Shown here: positions 34,117 through 42,447 of the stretch, piece after piece
Position numbering within the stretch: the stretch's first letter is position 1
Layout of the letters: the number at the start of each line of letters is the position of its first letter
Assembly: GCF_000788395.1 (NCBI RefSeq)
Contig: NZ_CP009889.1
Coordinates: 682,001 to 746,000, forward strand
DNA: 64,000 nucleotides
Source: Pseudoalteromonas piratica
Lineage (GTDB): Bacteria > Pseudomonadota > Gammaproteobacteria > Enterobacterales > Alteromonadaceae
Direction of reading: 5' to 3'
Program-made: the position numbers and the translations under genes
Notes under the pieces: generated by a model
Told to the model about the DNA's origin: nothing
Databases searched by the model: none
What the model saw: the letters and a program-made list of their open reading frames with translations, nothing else

Positions 34117-36780
34117 ATGGAAACACTAATCGGTCTTGTTGGTTTATTACTCTCGCTGTTTTTTTTAGGCGGAATCGTTGTGGCATGGTACAGCTTTGTT
34201 AAGTTACGACATGCGGATGAAAAGATTAAGGAGTTAACTCTTGCTGTGCTCCATCTGAAGGCTTTAGTTCAAAAATTAAGTGACACTAAAATGCCACCCG
34301 AGACATTTCAGCAGTCAGTTGAGAAAATTGAAGACACAGACGTAAACCTAAACTCATCAGCTAAACCAATACCTGAAATCACTGTAACCAACACGGAACC
34401 ACCACTAGCAACAAATCCTCAATCTAACGACATTGCTAAGCAAAAAGGTTATAAAAAAGACAAAAAAACAGTCACGATGGCTGAGCGTTTAGAGTTATTT
34501 CTGGCAAATAACGGCTTGCTTTGGCTTGGTGGCGCAATGTTAGCATTAGGCGGTGTTTTCCTTGCGAAGTACTCGATTGAATCAGGCTTAATTTCGATAA
34601 CGGTACGTTTAATGTTAGGCGGCGTGTTTGCTATTGCATTAGTCATATTCGCAGAATACTTGTATCGCAAACAGCAAGGCAGTCAGGAATATATAACTAC
34701 CTGCGCGGCGCTTGCTAGTGGTGGTGTAATAACAGGCTTTGCGCTTGTTCTTGTGACATTTAGCCACTATCACTTCATCTCGCCTTTTCTCGCCTTTGCC
34801 AGTCTCGGTGTCATTTCATTACTAGCAACAGCGTTAGCCCTACGCTTTGGTCCCTTACTTGCTGTGATTGGAATTATCGGCGCTTATGCAGTGCCAGCTT
34901 TAGTCAGCACGGGGAGTAATAACCTATTTGCACTGCTGCTATATGTTAATTTTGTTTCAATATCCGCTATTTGGGTTGTGCATAAAGTTGCAAAACAATG
35001 GCTATGGTGGCAAAGCTTTGCGGGACATTTTTTATGGTTAACAGTTAGTGTATTACTGGCAGAACAAGCGGATATTTGGGTGATATTTGTTACGATTCTA
35101 ATTGGTCTTTATTTATATGTTATTTCGAGTGTTATGGGGTGGCGCTTAACCCGTTTGAATACACAAGCGTTGTCGATAAAAGTATTATTAATGCCAAGAA
35201 AAGAACAGCTTGCCATGGAGCTCAGTGTCTTGTTACTGATACTGTTTTATTCACTTCATGGTATAAATATCAGCTTAATTGTTGTTAGTTTACTGCTTAC
35301 GAGTTTGTGCTTGTACTTACCTGTAAGACACAGTGCATTTGATGCTTGGCCGTTTGTTTCATTACTTTTCAATTTATTCTTATTGGTTAATTACCCAATT
35401 TCGTATGCACTTAACGACCCGATGCTTATTTTTTCTGGCATGTTCTTATTTGCTCAGTTGATGGCAGTTGGCTATTTTATCTATGCTGCATTTTTTCAAA
35501 AACGATTTTCAAAACGACCAAGCTTTAGTTTGTTGTTAGCAACAGCACCTTTATTGATTTTTGCGTTGTCATACATTATTTCGCCAAATGAAATAAATAC
35601 AGTGCTTTATTCACTATGGTCTGTTTATTTACTTATTTTAGCCTGTTTCGCATTATGGCAAACAACCAAGCAAAATCATGCTTTAGCCAATGTTACTTTT
35701 TGGATTTTAGCAAATACTAATCTAGCCTTGGTTATCACAATGTGGCTAAATGCAAGCATACTCTCATTGGCGATATGTGCTCAGCTTGTGCTCATCGCTT
35801 ATGCGCAAAAAAGGTTTAAAATTGAGCTTCCCCTTTGGCTAAGCAAAATCGCACTGACGCTTGTCTTGCTTCGCATTACTCTATCTCCTTGGACAGCTCA
35901 GTATAGTTCAGAGACGATTTTCACAGTTCACTGGAGCTTGATTGTTTTACCAATAATGACGGCGCTGGTTTATAGCGCTTATAGACTTCATGACAATTTA
36001 GCACTTAAAAGGTGGTATGAGGGCGCGTTAATTCACTTGATTGCGTTATTTGTTACTACTGAAACCAGTTATTTATTGGTTGGCCATTATCCAGACTTTA
36101 CTCAATTAAATTTTGCAGAACTTGCCGTTTTATCAATGAACTGGCTTGTGCTTTCCACAGTCTACTGTTGGCGATTTAAATTAACTGAGCGAACACTATA
36201 TTTATATGCTGCAACCGCTTTAGCAGCAGCAAGTGCAGTTGCACATTTGGTTATAAATACTCGCTACAATCCGTTTTTAACAACGCAAGAAATAGGGGAC
36301 TACTTCTTTTTTAATTGGTTAGCAGTGATTTGGGCGGTACCTGCAATTGTCTTGTCAGTAATCTATCACCTGAATATTTTACCGCGAGAAATCGGGCGAC
36401 AAAAACACAAAGTATTATTACCGCTGATCGGCGGATTTAGCTTCTTATTCGTAAACGGTGTAATACGAGATTTCTTCCAAGAAAATCAAATTTGGTTAGA
36501 GCTTGTAACCACTCAGGCAGAAATATATGCCTACTCGGTTGTGTGGTTGATCCTAGCTGGATGCTTTATTATTGTGGGTCAACGAAAAATTAAAGCGGGA
36601 ATTTATCAAACAGGATTTGCTATCTTGCTGGTAGTGATATTAAAAGCATTTTTATTCGATATGGCGCATTTTGATGGTTTCTACCGTGCAATCTCATTTA
36701 TCGGTTTAGGACTATCGTTAGTAGGGTTAGGCTGGTTGTTTACCCGTTTTAAGTTAGACAATAAAGAAGGTGTCTCATGA
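34117..36780 (+). CDS. DUF2339 polytopic membrane protein
   Basis: An 887-residue membrane protein of the DUF2339 family. It has one N-terminal helix (about 3-25), a coiled-coil and Pro/Thr-rich cytoplasmic or periplasmic linker to about 125, then about 24 or more membrane helices. The typical first motif of the family, WLGGAMLALGGVFLAKYS, is at about 135. Function is unknown; it has been suggested to act in cell-envelope processes. The stop overlaps the start of the next gene (ATGA), so both are made together. Confidence 0.82.
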   Translation: METLIGLVGLLLSLFFLGGIVVAWYSFVKLRHADEKIKELTLAVLHLKALVQKLSDTKMPPETFQQSVEKIEDTDVNLNSSAKPIPEITVTNTEPPLATNPQSNDIAKQKGYKKDKKTVTMAERLELFLANNGLLWLGGAMLALGGVFLAKYSIESGLISITVRLMLGGVFAIALVIFAEYLYRKQQGSQEYITTCAALASGGVITGFALVLVTFSHYHFISPFLAFASLGVISLLATALALRFGPLLAVIGIIGAYAVPALVSTGSNNLFALLLYVNFVSISAIWVVHKVAKQWLWWQSFAGHFLWLTVSVLLAEQADIWVIFVTILIGLYLYVISSVMGWRLTRLNTQALSIKVLLMPRKEQLAMELSVLLLILFYSLHGINISLIVVSLLLTSLCLYLPVRHSAFDAWPFVSLLFNLFLLVNYPISYALNDPMLIFSGMFLFAQLMAVGYFIYAAFFQKRFSKRPSFSLLLATAPLLIFALSYIISPNEINTVLYSLWSVYLLILACFALWQTTKQNHALANVTFWILANTNLALVITMWLNASILSLAICAQLVLIAYAQKRFKIELPLWLSKIALTLVLLRITLSPWTAQYSSETIFTVHWSLIVLPIMTALVYSAYRLHDNLALKRWYEGALIHLIALFVTTETSYLLVGHYPDFTQLNFAELAVLSMNWLVLSTVYCWRFKLTERTLYLYAATALAAASAVAHLVINTRYNPFLTTQEIGDYFFFNWLAVIWAVPAIVLSVIYHLNILPREIGRQKHKVLLPLIGGFSFLFVNGVIRDFFQENQIWLELVTTQAEIYAYSVVWLILAGCFIIVGQRKIKAGIYQTGFAILLVVILKAFLFDMAHFDGFYRAISFIGLGLSLVGLGWLFTRFKLDNKEGVS

Positions 36781-37118
36781 TCGTATTGATCATTATTTGT
36801 TTTTTTATGTGGCTCTTTATGCTGTGGTTAACCTACTCTAAAAAGCTCAATAGCGTAAACCATTTAATTTTAAAATCTGAGACGAGTCTTCAAGTGCGTG
36901 ATACACCAATTGCACGACTTATTAAAGGGCTGGCGGTGACGGTTGCAATCGAGGATATTCGATCAATCGAAGCAACCAACACCCATGTTATTCTAAAAAC
37001 GACGAAAAGTTCTGTAGACTTATTTATCAATCATCGTTTTATTAATGATGTGTTGGATTACTTGAAAACTGAGTTGGACGAGATCGAAGTGAAAGACCTT
37101 CGCCCAATTGGTAAATAG
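36777..37118 (+). CDS. Single-helix membrane protein coupled to DUF2339, unknown function
   Basis: A 113-residue protein with one N-terminal membrane helix (1-20) and a small soluble domain of mixed strands and helices (LIKGLAVTVAIEDIRSIEATNTHVILKTTKSSVDLFINHRFIND). No family is recognised. It overlaps the DUF2339 gene by four bases (ATGA), which implies co-translation and probably a joint function. Four bases separate its stop from the stop of the convergent HU gene. Confidence 0.65.
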   Translation: MIVLIIICFFMWLFMLWLTYSKKLNSVNHLILKSETSLQVRDTPIARLIKGLAVTVAIEDIRSIEATNTHVILKTTKSSVDLFINHRFINDVLDYLKTELDEIEVKDLRPIGK

Positions 37119-37122
37119 CTGG

Positions 37123-37398
37123 CTAGTTGCTTAAGGCCTGTTTTAATTTGCTACCGGCCTTGAAGCTGACCTTATTTTGACCTGGAATGGTAATTTTTTC
37201 ACCCGTTTGAGGGTTACGTCCCTGTTTTTCAGGGTGATAACTTAGTGAAAAACTGCCAAACCCTGGTAATTGTACTAGGTCACCTTCAGAAAGAGAGCGT
37301 GAAATACCACCGACTAAACTCTCTACAATTTGTTTTGCTTTGGCTTTCGTAATGTTATTACTACTCGCGATTTCGTTTATAAGTTGGGATTTGTTCAT
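37123..37398 (-). CDS. HU-family DNA-binding protein
   Basis: A 91-residue histone-like protein. MNKSQLINEIA at the start, the LPGFGSFSLSYHPEKQGRNPQTGEKITIPGQNKVSFKAGSKLKQAL core and the total length are those of the HU/IHF family. The GRNPQTG tip with its Pro is the DNA-bending arm. It is closer to HU than to IHF because the body lacks IHF-specific extensions. The frame opens at 37434, but an AAGGG element seven bases before ATG 37398 and the HU-typical first residues define the start. A second HU gene elsewhere is likely, so the exact paralogue is left open. Confidence 0.93.
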   Translation of the reverse strand: MNKSQLINEIASSNNITKAKAKQIVESLVGGISRSLSEGDLVQLPGFGSFSLSYHPEKQGRNPQTGEKITIPGQNKVSFKAGSKLKQALSN

Positions 37399-37575
37399 AA
37401 ATAGCGCCCTTAAAAAGCGGCAAAGGCTAATCATCTAATGCCTTTCAGTCAAGTTTCTTTAGTTTGATAGCGCATATACTGGCCAATATATGAATGAGTA
37501 TATTAATTGATCCATCACTTTTAGCCTTTCGTACAATAGTATTAAATTCATAGAGAAAGTAGTTTGGAGCACATC

Positions 37576-37749
37576 ATGGAATTACTTGTATCAGTATTAG
37601 CCTATCAAAAAGCACGTGATGAAGGCAGAAAAGATCCTGTTGAGCAAGATATTGAATGGGCTGAACTCAATTTAAGCTACTTTGAAAGTCATAAATGTGA
37701 GTTCGGTTTATGCAGCAACAACGAGAATAAAAGTACCTTAATTGACTAA
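37576..37749 (+). CDS. Small hypothetical protein
   Basis: A 57-residue protein, MELLVSVLAYQKARDEGRKDP at the start, with a Glu-rich middle and a CEFGLC segment with two Cys near residue 45. No family is recognised. A GGAG lies six bases before ATG 37576, and the frame is intact to a normal stop, so it is probably expressed. It lies alone between divergent HU and the Yip1 gene. The two Cys could bind metal or be redox active, which is speculation. Confidence 0.55.
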   Translation: MELLVSVLAYQKARDEGRKDPVEQDIEWAELNLSYFESHKCEFGLCSNNENKSTLID

Positions 37750-37952
37750 CTCGGTTGAAAAGGATTTCAAGCAAACACATTTATTATTAGAGTCAAATCC
37801 ACATATTTATTCTATGTATGTGAAACAAAATTTCTTATTTTTTCAATTTTATACCGCTCAAAATCGAATTTAACCGTTTATCATTTTTAGTTTTTCAAAA
37901 TGTTTCAGGTTGTTATGGTTTGTGTATCAAAACAACTATAACGGGTAACATT

Positions 37953-38669
37953 ATGAAATCAGAAAATGCAATTAGCGCTATAGGCGACACTTTTTTAGCG
38001 CCAACAAAAGCATTCAATGGGCTTAAAGAAGCGAAAGGTTGGTCTTGGCTCGCAATTACTTTAATTTTTCTTTTTGGCATCTCTTCTCAAGTTATTTATT
38101 TTAACTCAGTCGATCAAACTTTTTTTGTTGAACAACAAATCGCACAAATGGAACAAACAGGAGATTACAATCCTGCTGAGCTTGAACAAGCAGAAGCAAT
38201 GACAGCCCAACAATTTCCAATGATGTGGATTTTTTCGGCTATCGGCGTGTTGATAGGTGTTCCGACAATATTCTGTATTTTTGCGCTTTATTATTATTTG
38301 ATAGGCAAACAGGATATGGAATGCCAAATGAACTATGGTGATTGGTTTGGTTTCACAGCTTTTACCAGCTTACCGACTATTTTTGCATCAATAGGTACAA
38401 TTGCGCTGGTACTAACTGCATCAACGGGTGATATTCCAATCAGTGTACTCACGTTCTCATCGTTAAATCAGTTAGTGTTTGGTTTGGACGCAAGCCATGC
38501 GTTTGCTGGCTTATTAGAAAGTCTCAATATCTTTTCAATTTGGACAATCGTCCTAACATATTTTGGATTAAAGTCATGGACAAACTTCAGCAATAACAAA
38601 GCTTTATTTTTTGCACTACTGCCAAGCCTTTTAATCTATGGTATTTGGGCAATTATCGCAGCACTTTAA
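37953..38669 (+). CDS. Yip1-domain membrane protein
   Basis: A 238-residue protein with about five to six membrane helices and the features of the bacterial Yip1 family: an N-terminal amphipathic segment (TFLAPTKAFNGLKEAKGWSWL), a long acidic loop (about 55-75), a central FALYYYLIGK helix and a last pair of helices. ATG 37953 is preferred; the frame opens at 37920. It is the first gene of a run with the MacA/MacB-like genes, so it may affect the same envelope export system. A GCAGCAC/GTGCTGC hairpin overlaps its stop codon (38658-38677). Confidence 0.75.
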   Translation: MKSENAISAIGDTFLAPTKAFNGLKEAKGWSWLAITLIFLFGISSQVIYFNSVDQTFFVEQQIAQMEQTGDYNPAELEQAEAMTAQQFPMMWIFSAIGVLIGVPTIFCIFALYYYLIGKQDMECQMNYGDWFGFTAFTSLPTIFASIGTIALVLTASTGDIPISVLTFSSLNQLVFGLDASHAFAGLLESLNIFSIWTIVLTYFGLKSWTNFSNNKALFFALLPSLLIYGIWAIIAAL

Positions 38670-38696
38670 TGTGCTGCTACTTATTGAGGGGTGAAA

Positions 38697-39878
38697 ATGA
38701 AGAAACTGATTATTGTTATAGTGGCTATCGCAGCATTCGTTGCACTGATTGTCAGTCAACAGATCAAAGGAGATAGTAAAGCGCTCGAAGTGAAAGTCAC
38801 TGCAGCTGAAAAAGGAAAAATTAAAGATTCAATTTTGGCATCAGGCACACTTGTTTTTAATACTCAAGTGCAACTTCGCTCAGAGGTTACAGGGCGCGTT
38901 GAGCGAGTGTTTGTTGAAGAGGGTCAGCGAGTTGAAAAAGGCGATTTGCTTATGCAGCTTGATACCGAAGCATTTGAGGCGGAAGTTGATCGTTATAAAG
39001 CCTTAGTAAGGCAAAGTGAAATTGATATTGAACGTGCGCAAACCCGATTAAAAAACCTTGCGTTGCAATTAAAACGCCAAAAAGAATTATTCGATGTTGG
39101 CCTTTCTCAACAAGAAGTGTATGACAACATTCGAAACGCTAAAGAACTGGCTGAAATAGATGTTGAAGCCCGCAAAGAGTCTTTAAATCAAGCAAAAGCA
39201 TCACTTTCAATTGCCCAAGACAGACTGAGTAAAAGTGTTTTTAGAGCAACAATGAGTGGTTTACTTGCATCGGTTGATATTAAAGAGGGCGAAACGGTCA
39301 TTGCAGGTACAACCAATATTGTAGGGTCAGATCTCATGTTACTTGCTGATCCAAGCAAAATTTTAGCTGAGCTAAAAGTAGATGAAACAGACATTGCGAG
39401 TATTAAACTGGATCAAGAAGCTGAAATATTTGCTGCTGCATACCCAAATAAACCATTTATCGGCCGAGTTATTCACATAGGTACGTCTGCTAAACAGTTT
39501 GCCGGTTCACAAGGCCGTTCGTTTAAAGTTAAGGTGTTGCTCAATACCGATGAACGCACCTTGTACGCAGGTATGAGTTGTCGTGCAGAAATTGCCACGG
39601 CAATTGGCAATGATGCAATTAAATTACCAATTGAAGCTGTTCAAGATAAGGATGGTGGTCATTATGTTTGGTTATTAAATGAAGATTTAACAGTAACAAA
39701 ACAAACCATTGAATTGGGAGTTTCCTCAGATATTGAGCAAGCGATTGAATCTGGTATCAGTGAACAACAAAAAGTGGTTATAGGCCCGGCGCGTGCAATC
39801 AGTAAGTTAAAAGAAGGCGAGAAAGTAAAGCTAAAGGACGACGATAAGGGTGTAAAAGATGTCAGTGATCGCGCTTAG
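38697..39878 (+). CDS. MacA-like periplasmic adaptor protein
   Basis: A 393-residue membrane-fusion protein. One N-terminal membrane helix (3-20), then a lipoyl/barrel-sandwich half-motif (VQLRSEVTGRVERVFVEEGQRVEKGDLLMQLD), a helical hairpin with heptads (about 85-180), the second lipoyl half (ATMSGLLASVDIKEGETV), a beta-barrel domain and a membrane-proximal domain. It bridges an inner-membrane ABC transporter to an outer-membrane TolC-type channel. ATG 38697 follows GAGGGG by five bases. The 20-base overlap with the ATPase gene confirms an operon. No TolC gene is in the window. Confidence 0.9.
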   Translation: MKKLIIVIVAIAAFVALIVSQQIKGDSKALEVKVTAAEKGKIKDSILASGTLVFNTQVQLRSEVTGRVERVFVEEGQRVEKGDLLMQLDTEAFEAEVDRYKALVRQSEIDIERAQTRLKNLALQLKRQKELFDVGLSQQEVYDNIRNAKELAEIDVEARKESLNQAKASLSIAQDRLSKSVFRATMSGLLASVDIKEGETVIAGTTNIVGSDLMLLADPSKILAELKVDETDIASIKLDQEAEIFAAAYPNKPFIGRVIHIGTSAKQFAGSQGRSFKVKVLLNTDERTLYAGMSCRAEIATAIGNDAIKLPIEAVQDKDGGHYVWLLNEDLTVTKQTIELGVSSDIEQAIESGISEQQKVVIGPARAISKLKEGEKVKLKDDDKGVKDVSDRA

Positions 39879-40560
39879 CAATATTCGTAAAGAATATAAC
39901 ATGGGCGAGCAAACTTTTCGGGCACTCGATGATGTCAGCTTAACCATTAATGAAAATGAGTACTTGGCGATAATCGGGCCATCTGGCTCCGGTAAATCAA
40001 CGTTAATGAATATCATAGGTTGTCTTGATGTTGCGACGAGTGGCGAATACATTTTACAAGGCAAGCCCGTTAAGAAAATGACTGAAACTGAGCTTGCAGG
40101 TCAGCGCAATAAAAGTGTTGGCTTTATTTTTCAGAGTTTCAATTTGATACCCCGTGCAAGTGCATTAAGTAATGTTATGCAGCCATTAATTTATCGCTTC
40201 ATTTCATCCAAAGAACGTCAAAAATTGGCAACTGAAGCACTGCAAAAAGTAGGGCTTGGTGACAAGCTACACCATTTACCTTCGCAACTGTCTGGTGGGC
40301 AAAGGCAGCGAGTAGCCATTGCAAGAGCCCTTGTCACTAAGCCTGACATATTATTAGGTGATGAACCCACGGGTAACCTTGATAGTAAAACAACCAATGA
40401 AATAATGACGTTATTTGATGAACTGCATCGTGAGGGTCATACCATTATTTTAGTAACCCATGAACAAGAAATTGCAGAACATTGTCACCGTGTAATTCGG
40501 TTAGTAGATGGAAATGTAGTCTCTGATACGCGTAATAGTGAGGAGAAAACATATGTTTAA
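39859..40560 (+). CDS. MacB-type ABC transporter ATPase
   Basis: A 233-residue ABC ATPase with Walker A GPSGSGKST (about 42-50), Q-loop FIFQSFNLIP, signature LSGGQRQR, Walker B ILLGDEPTGNLD and the H-loop THEQ. This is the LolD/MacB/FtsE branch. In E. coli MacB the ATPase and permease are fused; here they are two proteins. It works with the adaptor and permease in export of peptides, lipids or drugs, driven by ATP from the cytoplasm through a mechanical transmission mechanism. It overlaps both neighbours. Confidence 0.93.
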   Translation: MSVIALSNIRKEYNMGEQTFRALDDVSLTINENEYLAIIGPSGSGKSTLMNIIGCLDVATSGEYILQGKPVKKMTETELAGQRNKSVGFIFQSFNLIPRASALSNVMQPLIYRFISSKERQKLATEALQKVGLGDKLHHLPSQLSGGQRQRVAIARALVTKPDILLGDEPTGNLDSKTTNEIMTLFDELHREGHTIILVTHEQEIAEHCHRVIRLVDGNVVSDTRNSEEKTYV

Positions 40561-41791
40561 ATCACTGCTTGCGATTATTGAAGGTACTAAGGCAGCATTA
40601 CAAGCAATACGGGCAAATGCGATGCGAAGCGCGCTAACCTGTTTAGGTATAATCATTGGGGTTGCTGCAGTGATAACTGTTGTTGCTGTTATGCAAGGGT
40701 TTACTAAACAAATAAACGATCAACTTGCAGATATGGCACCCGATGTAACAACTATCAAGCCCTATACAACGCCACAGCAAGAAATGCTAGGAAAGCGTTC
40801 ATACTTGACGGTAAATGATTTTGATACCTTGAAAGGAAAAGTCGAAGGTTTTGATACAATTACCGCACAAATGATGGCTTTTCGATTTCAAGGTGCTGTC
40901 GAATACAAAGGCGAAAGTCACAACACACGTGTTGTTGGCACTGAATCGAATTATCAAAAGGCCTATCGTATTTACCCAGAATCAGGGCGTTATATTCGTG
41001 CACAAGATGATGAAAAGCGTCGTCGGGTCGCATTTATTGGTGAAAGTTTAATTGAGAAATTGAAATTACCTAGCAACCCAGTTGGCGAGTATATTAAATT
41101 GGGGGGTGAATGGTTTCGTATAATTGGCGTGGCAGAGAAGCAAGGGAGCTTTTTAGGCTTTGACCAAGATGATTACATCAATATTCCAATCAGTACGATG
41201 CAGTTACTAGAGGGAAATCAACGTAAACCGTATTTTCAAATTATGTTCCGTTTGAAGCAAGGTGTTGATGAAGCCAAAACATTAGCACAGATGAAACGAA
41301 TTCTGCGTCAAAATCATAAGCTTTCTAAAGATGAACATGATGACTTTGAATTTGAAACTGCAGAAAAAGCCCGTGCAAACATTGATAAGTTTACAGGTAG
41401 TGCGACAGCTATTACCGCAGGTATTGTCGGTATTAGCTTAATTGTTGGTGGTATTGGCGTGATGAATATCATGTTGGTATCTGTCACTGAGCGCACACGC
41501 ATTATTGGTACCTTAAAGGCATTGGGTGCAACGCCAGGCTTTATCATGTTGCAATTTCTAGTTGAAGCGGTGGTGCTCAGTTTATTTGGTGGTATTATCG
41601 GTTTACTTACCGGGTATGGCGCTGCAGCAGCTATCTCTGCCATTGTGCCAGGCATGCCAGATGCTTACATACCGATGTGGGCGATTCTGTTATCGTTTGG
41701 TTTTACCTCTGCAATTGGCGTTATATTTGGTTTGGTACCTGCAATTAAAGCCGCAAGACTCAACCCTATTGATGCGTTAAGATATGAATAG
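40553..41791 (+). CDS. MacB-type ABC transporter permease (FtsX fold)
   Basis: A 412-residue permease with the MacB topology: first helix about 25-45 (ALTCLGIIIGVAAVITVVAVM), a large periplasmic domain (about 50-275), then three helices at the C-terminus, including GIVGISLIVGGIGVMNIMLVSVTERTRIIGTLKALGATP and the final EPxxALRYE-type end (LNPIDALRYE). An AGGAG lies seven bases before ATG 40553, so the earlier GTG at 40538 is not used. It overlaps the ATPase gene by eight bases. Confidence 0.92.
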   Translation: MFKSLLAIIEGTKAALQAIRANAMRSALTCLGIIIGVAAVITVVAVMQGFTKQINDQLADMAPDVTTIKPYTTPQQEMLGKRSYLTVNDFDTLKGKVEGFDTITAQMMAFRFQGAVEYKGESHNTRVVGTESNYQKAYRIYPESGRYIRAQDDEKRRRVAFIGESLIEKLKLPSNPVGEYIKLGGEWFRIIGVAEKQGSFLGFDQDDYINIPISTMQLLEGNQRKPYFQIMFRLKQGVDEAKTLAQMKRILRQNHKLSKDEHDDFEFETAEKARANIDKFTGSATAITAGIVGISLIVGGIGVMNIMLVSVTERTRIIGTLKALGATPGFIMLQFLVEAVVLSLFGGIIGLLTGYGAAAAISAIVPGMPDAYIPMWAILLSFGFTSAIGVIFGLVPAIKAARLNPIDALRYE

Positions 41792-41817
41792 ACAGCTGAG
41801 TTAACAAGGAGTGCTAA

Positions 41818-42285
41818 ATGTATAAATGGGCATTAATAGTAATATTAAGTGTTTTTGTAATTGGTTGTGATTCGAATGAAGTAGGTGATGTGTCACTTGG
41901 CATGTTTACCACCAAAGATGTTAAACTGAACCACTTTAAAGACCCAATTATCACAGGGGTAACCTGTCATGTGGCGTCAATTGAAGCCAACTTGAGTCTT
42001 TCAGATCCTAGTGACAGCTCTATTGCGTGTCGGCAAACAGGGCCAATTACTAAGGAGATGATTGCCAAAATAGATATGTCAGATTCAGGTGAAGTTATTT
42101 TTAAAAAATCAAAAAGTGTGCTGTTTAAATCGATGAAGATTAGACGCGTTTTTGATAAAGAAAATCAAACCTTAATGTATCTGTCTTATTCAACAAAAGA
42201 GACTTCTGGCAGTTTTAAACACAGTTTATCAACGGTGCCACTTTGGGGAACAAAGGCGTTTTCTTTACAAGGTGAAGCAAATTAA
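41818..42285 (+). CDS. creA: CreA family protein
   Basis: A 155-residue exported protein of the CreA family. The signal peptide ends in VIGC, a possible lipobox, where E. coli CreA has a normal signal. The family core is clear: GDVSLGMFTTKDVKLNHFKDPIITGVTCHVAS, a DSSIACRQTGPI segment, GEVIFKKSKSVLFKSMKIRRVFD and the YLSYSTKETSGSFKHSLSTVPLW end. Function is unknown. It lies 26 bases after the permease gene with a good GGAG element, so it may belong to that operon. A leader region for rsgA follows its stop. Confidence 0.88.
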   Translation: MYKWALIVILSVFVIGCDSNEVGDVSLGMFTTKDVKLNHFKDPIITGVTCHVASIEANLSLSDPSDSSIACRQTGPITKEMIAKIDMSDSGEVIFKKSKSVLFKSMKIRRVFDKENQTLMYLSYSTKETSGSFKHSLSTVPLWGTKAFSLQGEAN

Positions 42286-42343
42286 GAATTGATTCAGCTC
42301 TAAGCTGATACTTTATTATATTAAAAATAGACAGGAGAATTTG

Positions 42344-42379
42344 ATGATTGTTTTAAACCCGACCGGGTGTAATGCATAA
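42344..42379 (+). CDS. Leader peptide 1 (uORF1) before rsgA
   Basis: An 11-residue frame, MIVLNPTGCNA, with a strong AGGAG at 42333-42337, six bases before its ATG. Its last codons contain attenuator segment 1. A weak promoter (TTGATT at 42289, TATTAT at 42314) may lie just upstream. A good ribosome-binding site in front of such a short frame is rare by chance, which supports real translation. No family or published match is known to me. Confidence 0.45.
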   Translation: MIVLNPTGCNA

Positions 42380-42412
42380 ATGTTTTCACCCGGTATGAAT
42401 TACCGGGGTTAA
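42380..42412 (+). CDS. Leader peptide 2 (uORF2) before rsgA
   Basis: A 10-residue frame, MFSPGMNYRG, whose ATG directly follows the stop of uORF1 (TAAATG). It has no ribosome-binding site of its own, so it would be read by ribosomes that reinitiate. It covers attenuator segments 2 and 3 completely and stops in the loop of the possible terminator, so a translating ribosome would change which hairpin forms. Confidence 0.35.
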   Translation: MFSPGMNYRG

Positions 42413-42447
42413 AAGCCCCTTGTTTTATATAAATTTAAGGGCAAAAA

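Larger units (their letters stand above)
42333..42441 (+). promoter_or_regulatory. Candidate leader-peptide attenuator upstream of rsgA
   Basis: The 162-base creA-rsgA gap holds a chain of segments that can pair in alternative ways. Segment 1, ACCGGGTG (42362-42369), pairs with segment 2, CACCCGGT (42387-42394). Segment 2 as CCCGGTA (42389-42395) also pairs perfectly with segment 3, TACCGGG (42401-42407). Segment 3 as GGGG (42405-42408) pairs with segment 4, CCCC (42416-42419), followed by TTGTTTT as in an intrinsic terminator. Segment 4 as CCCTT (42417-42421) pairs with AAGGG (42437-42441), the rsgA ribosome-binding site. Two short reading frames cover segments 1-3. This is trp-like or erm-like logic. 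It is seen in sequence but untested. A simpler view is a creA terminator. Confidence 0.5.
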
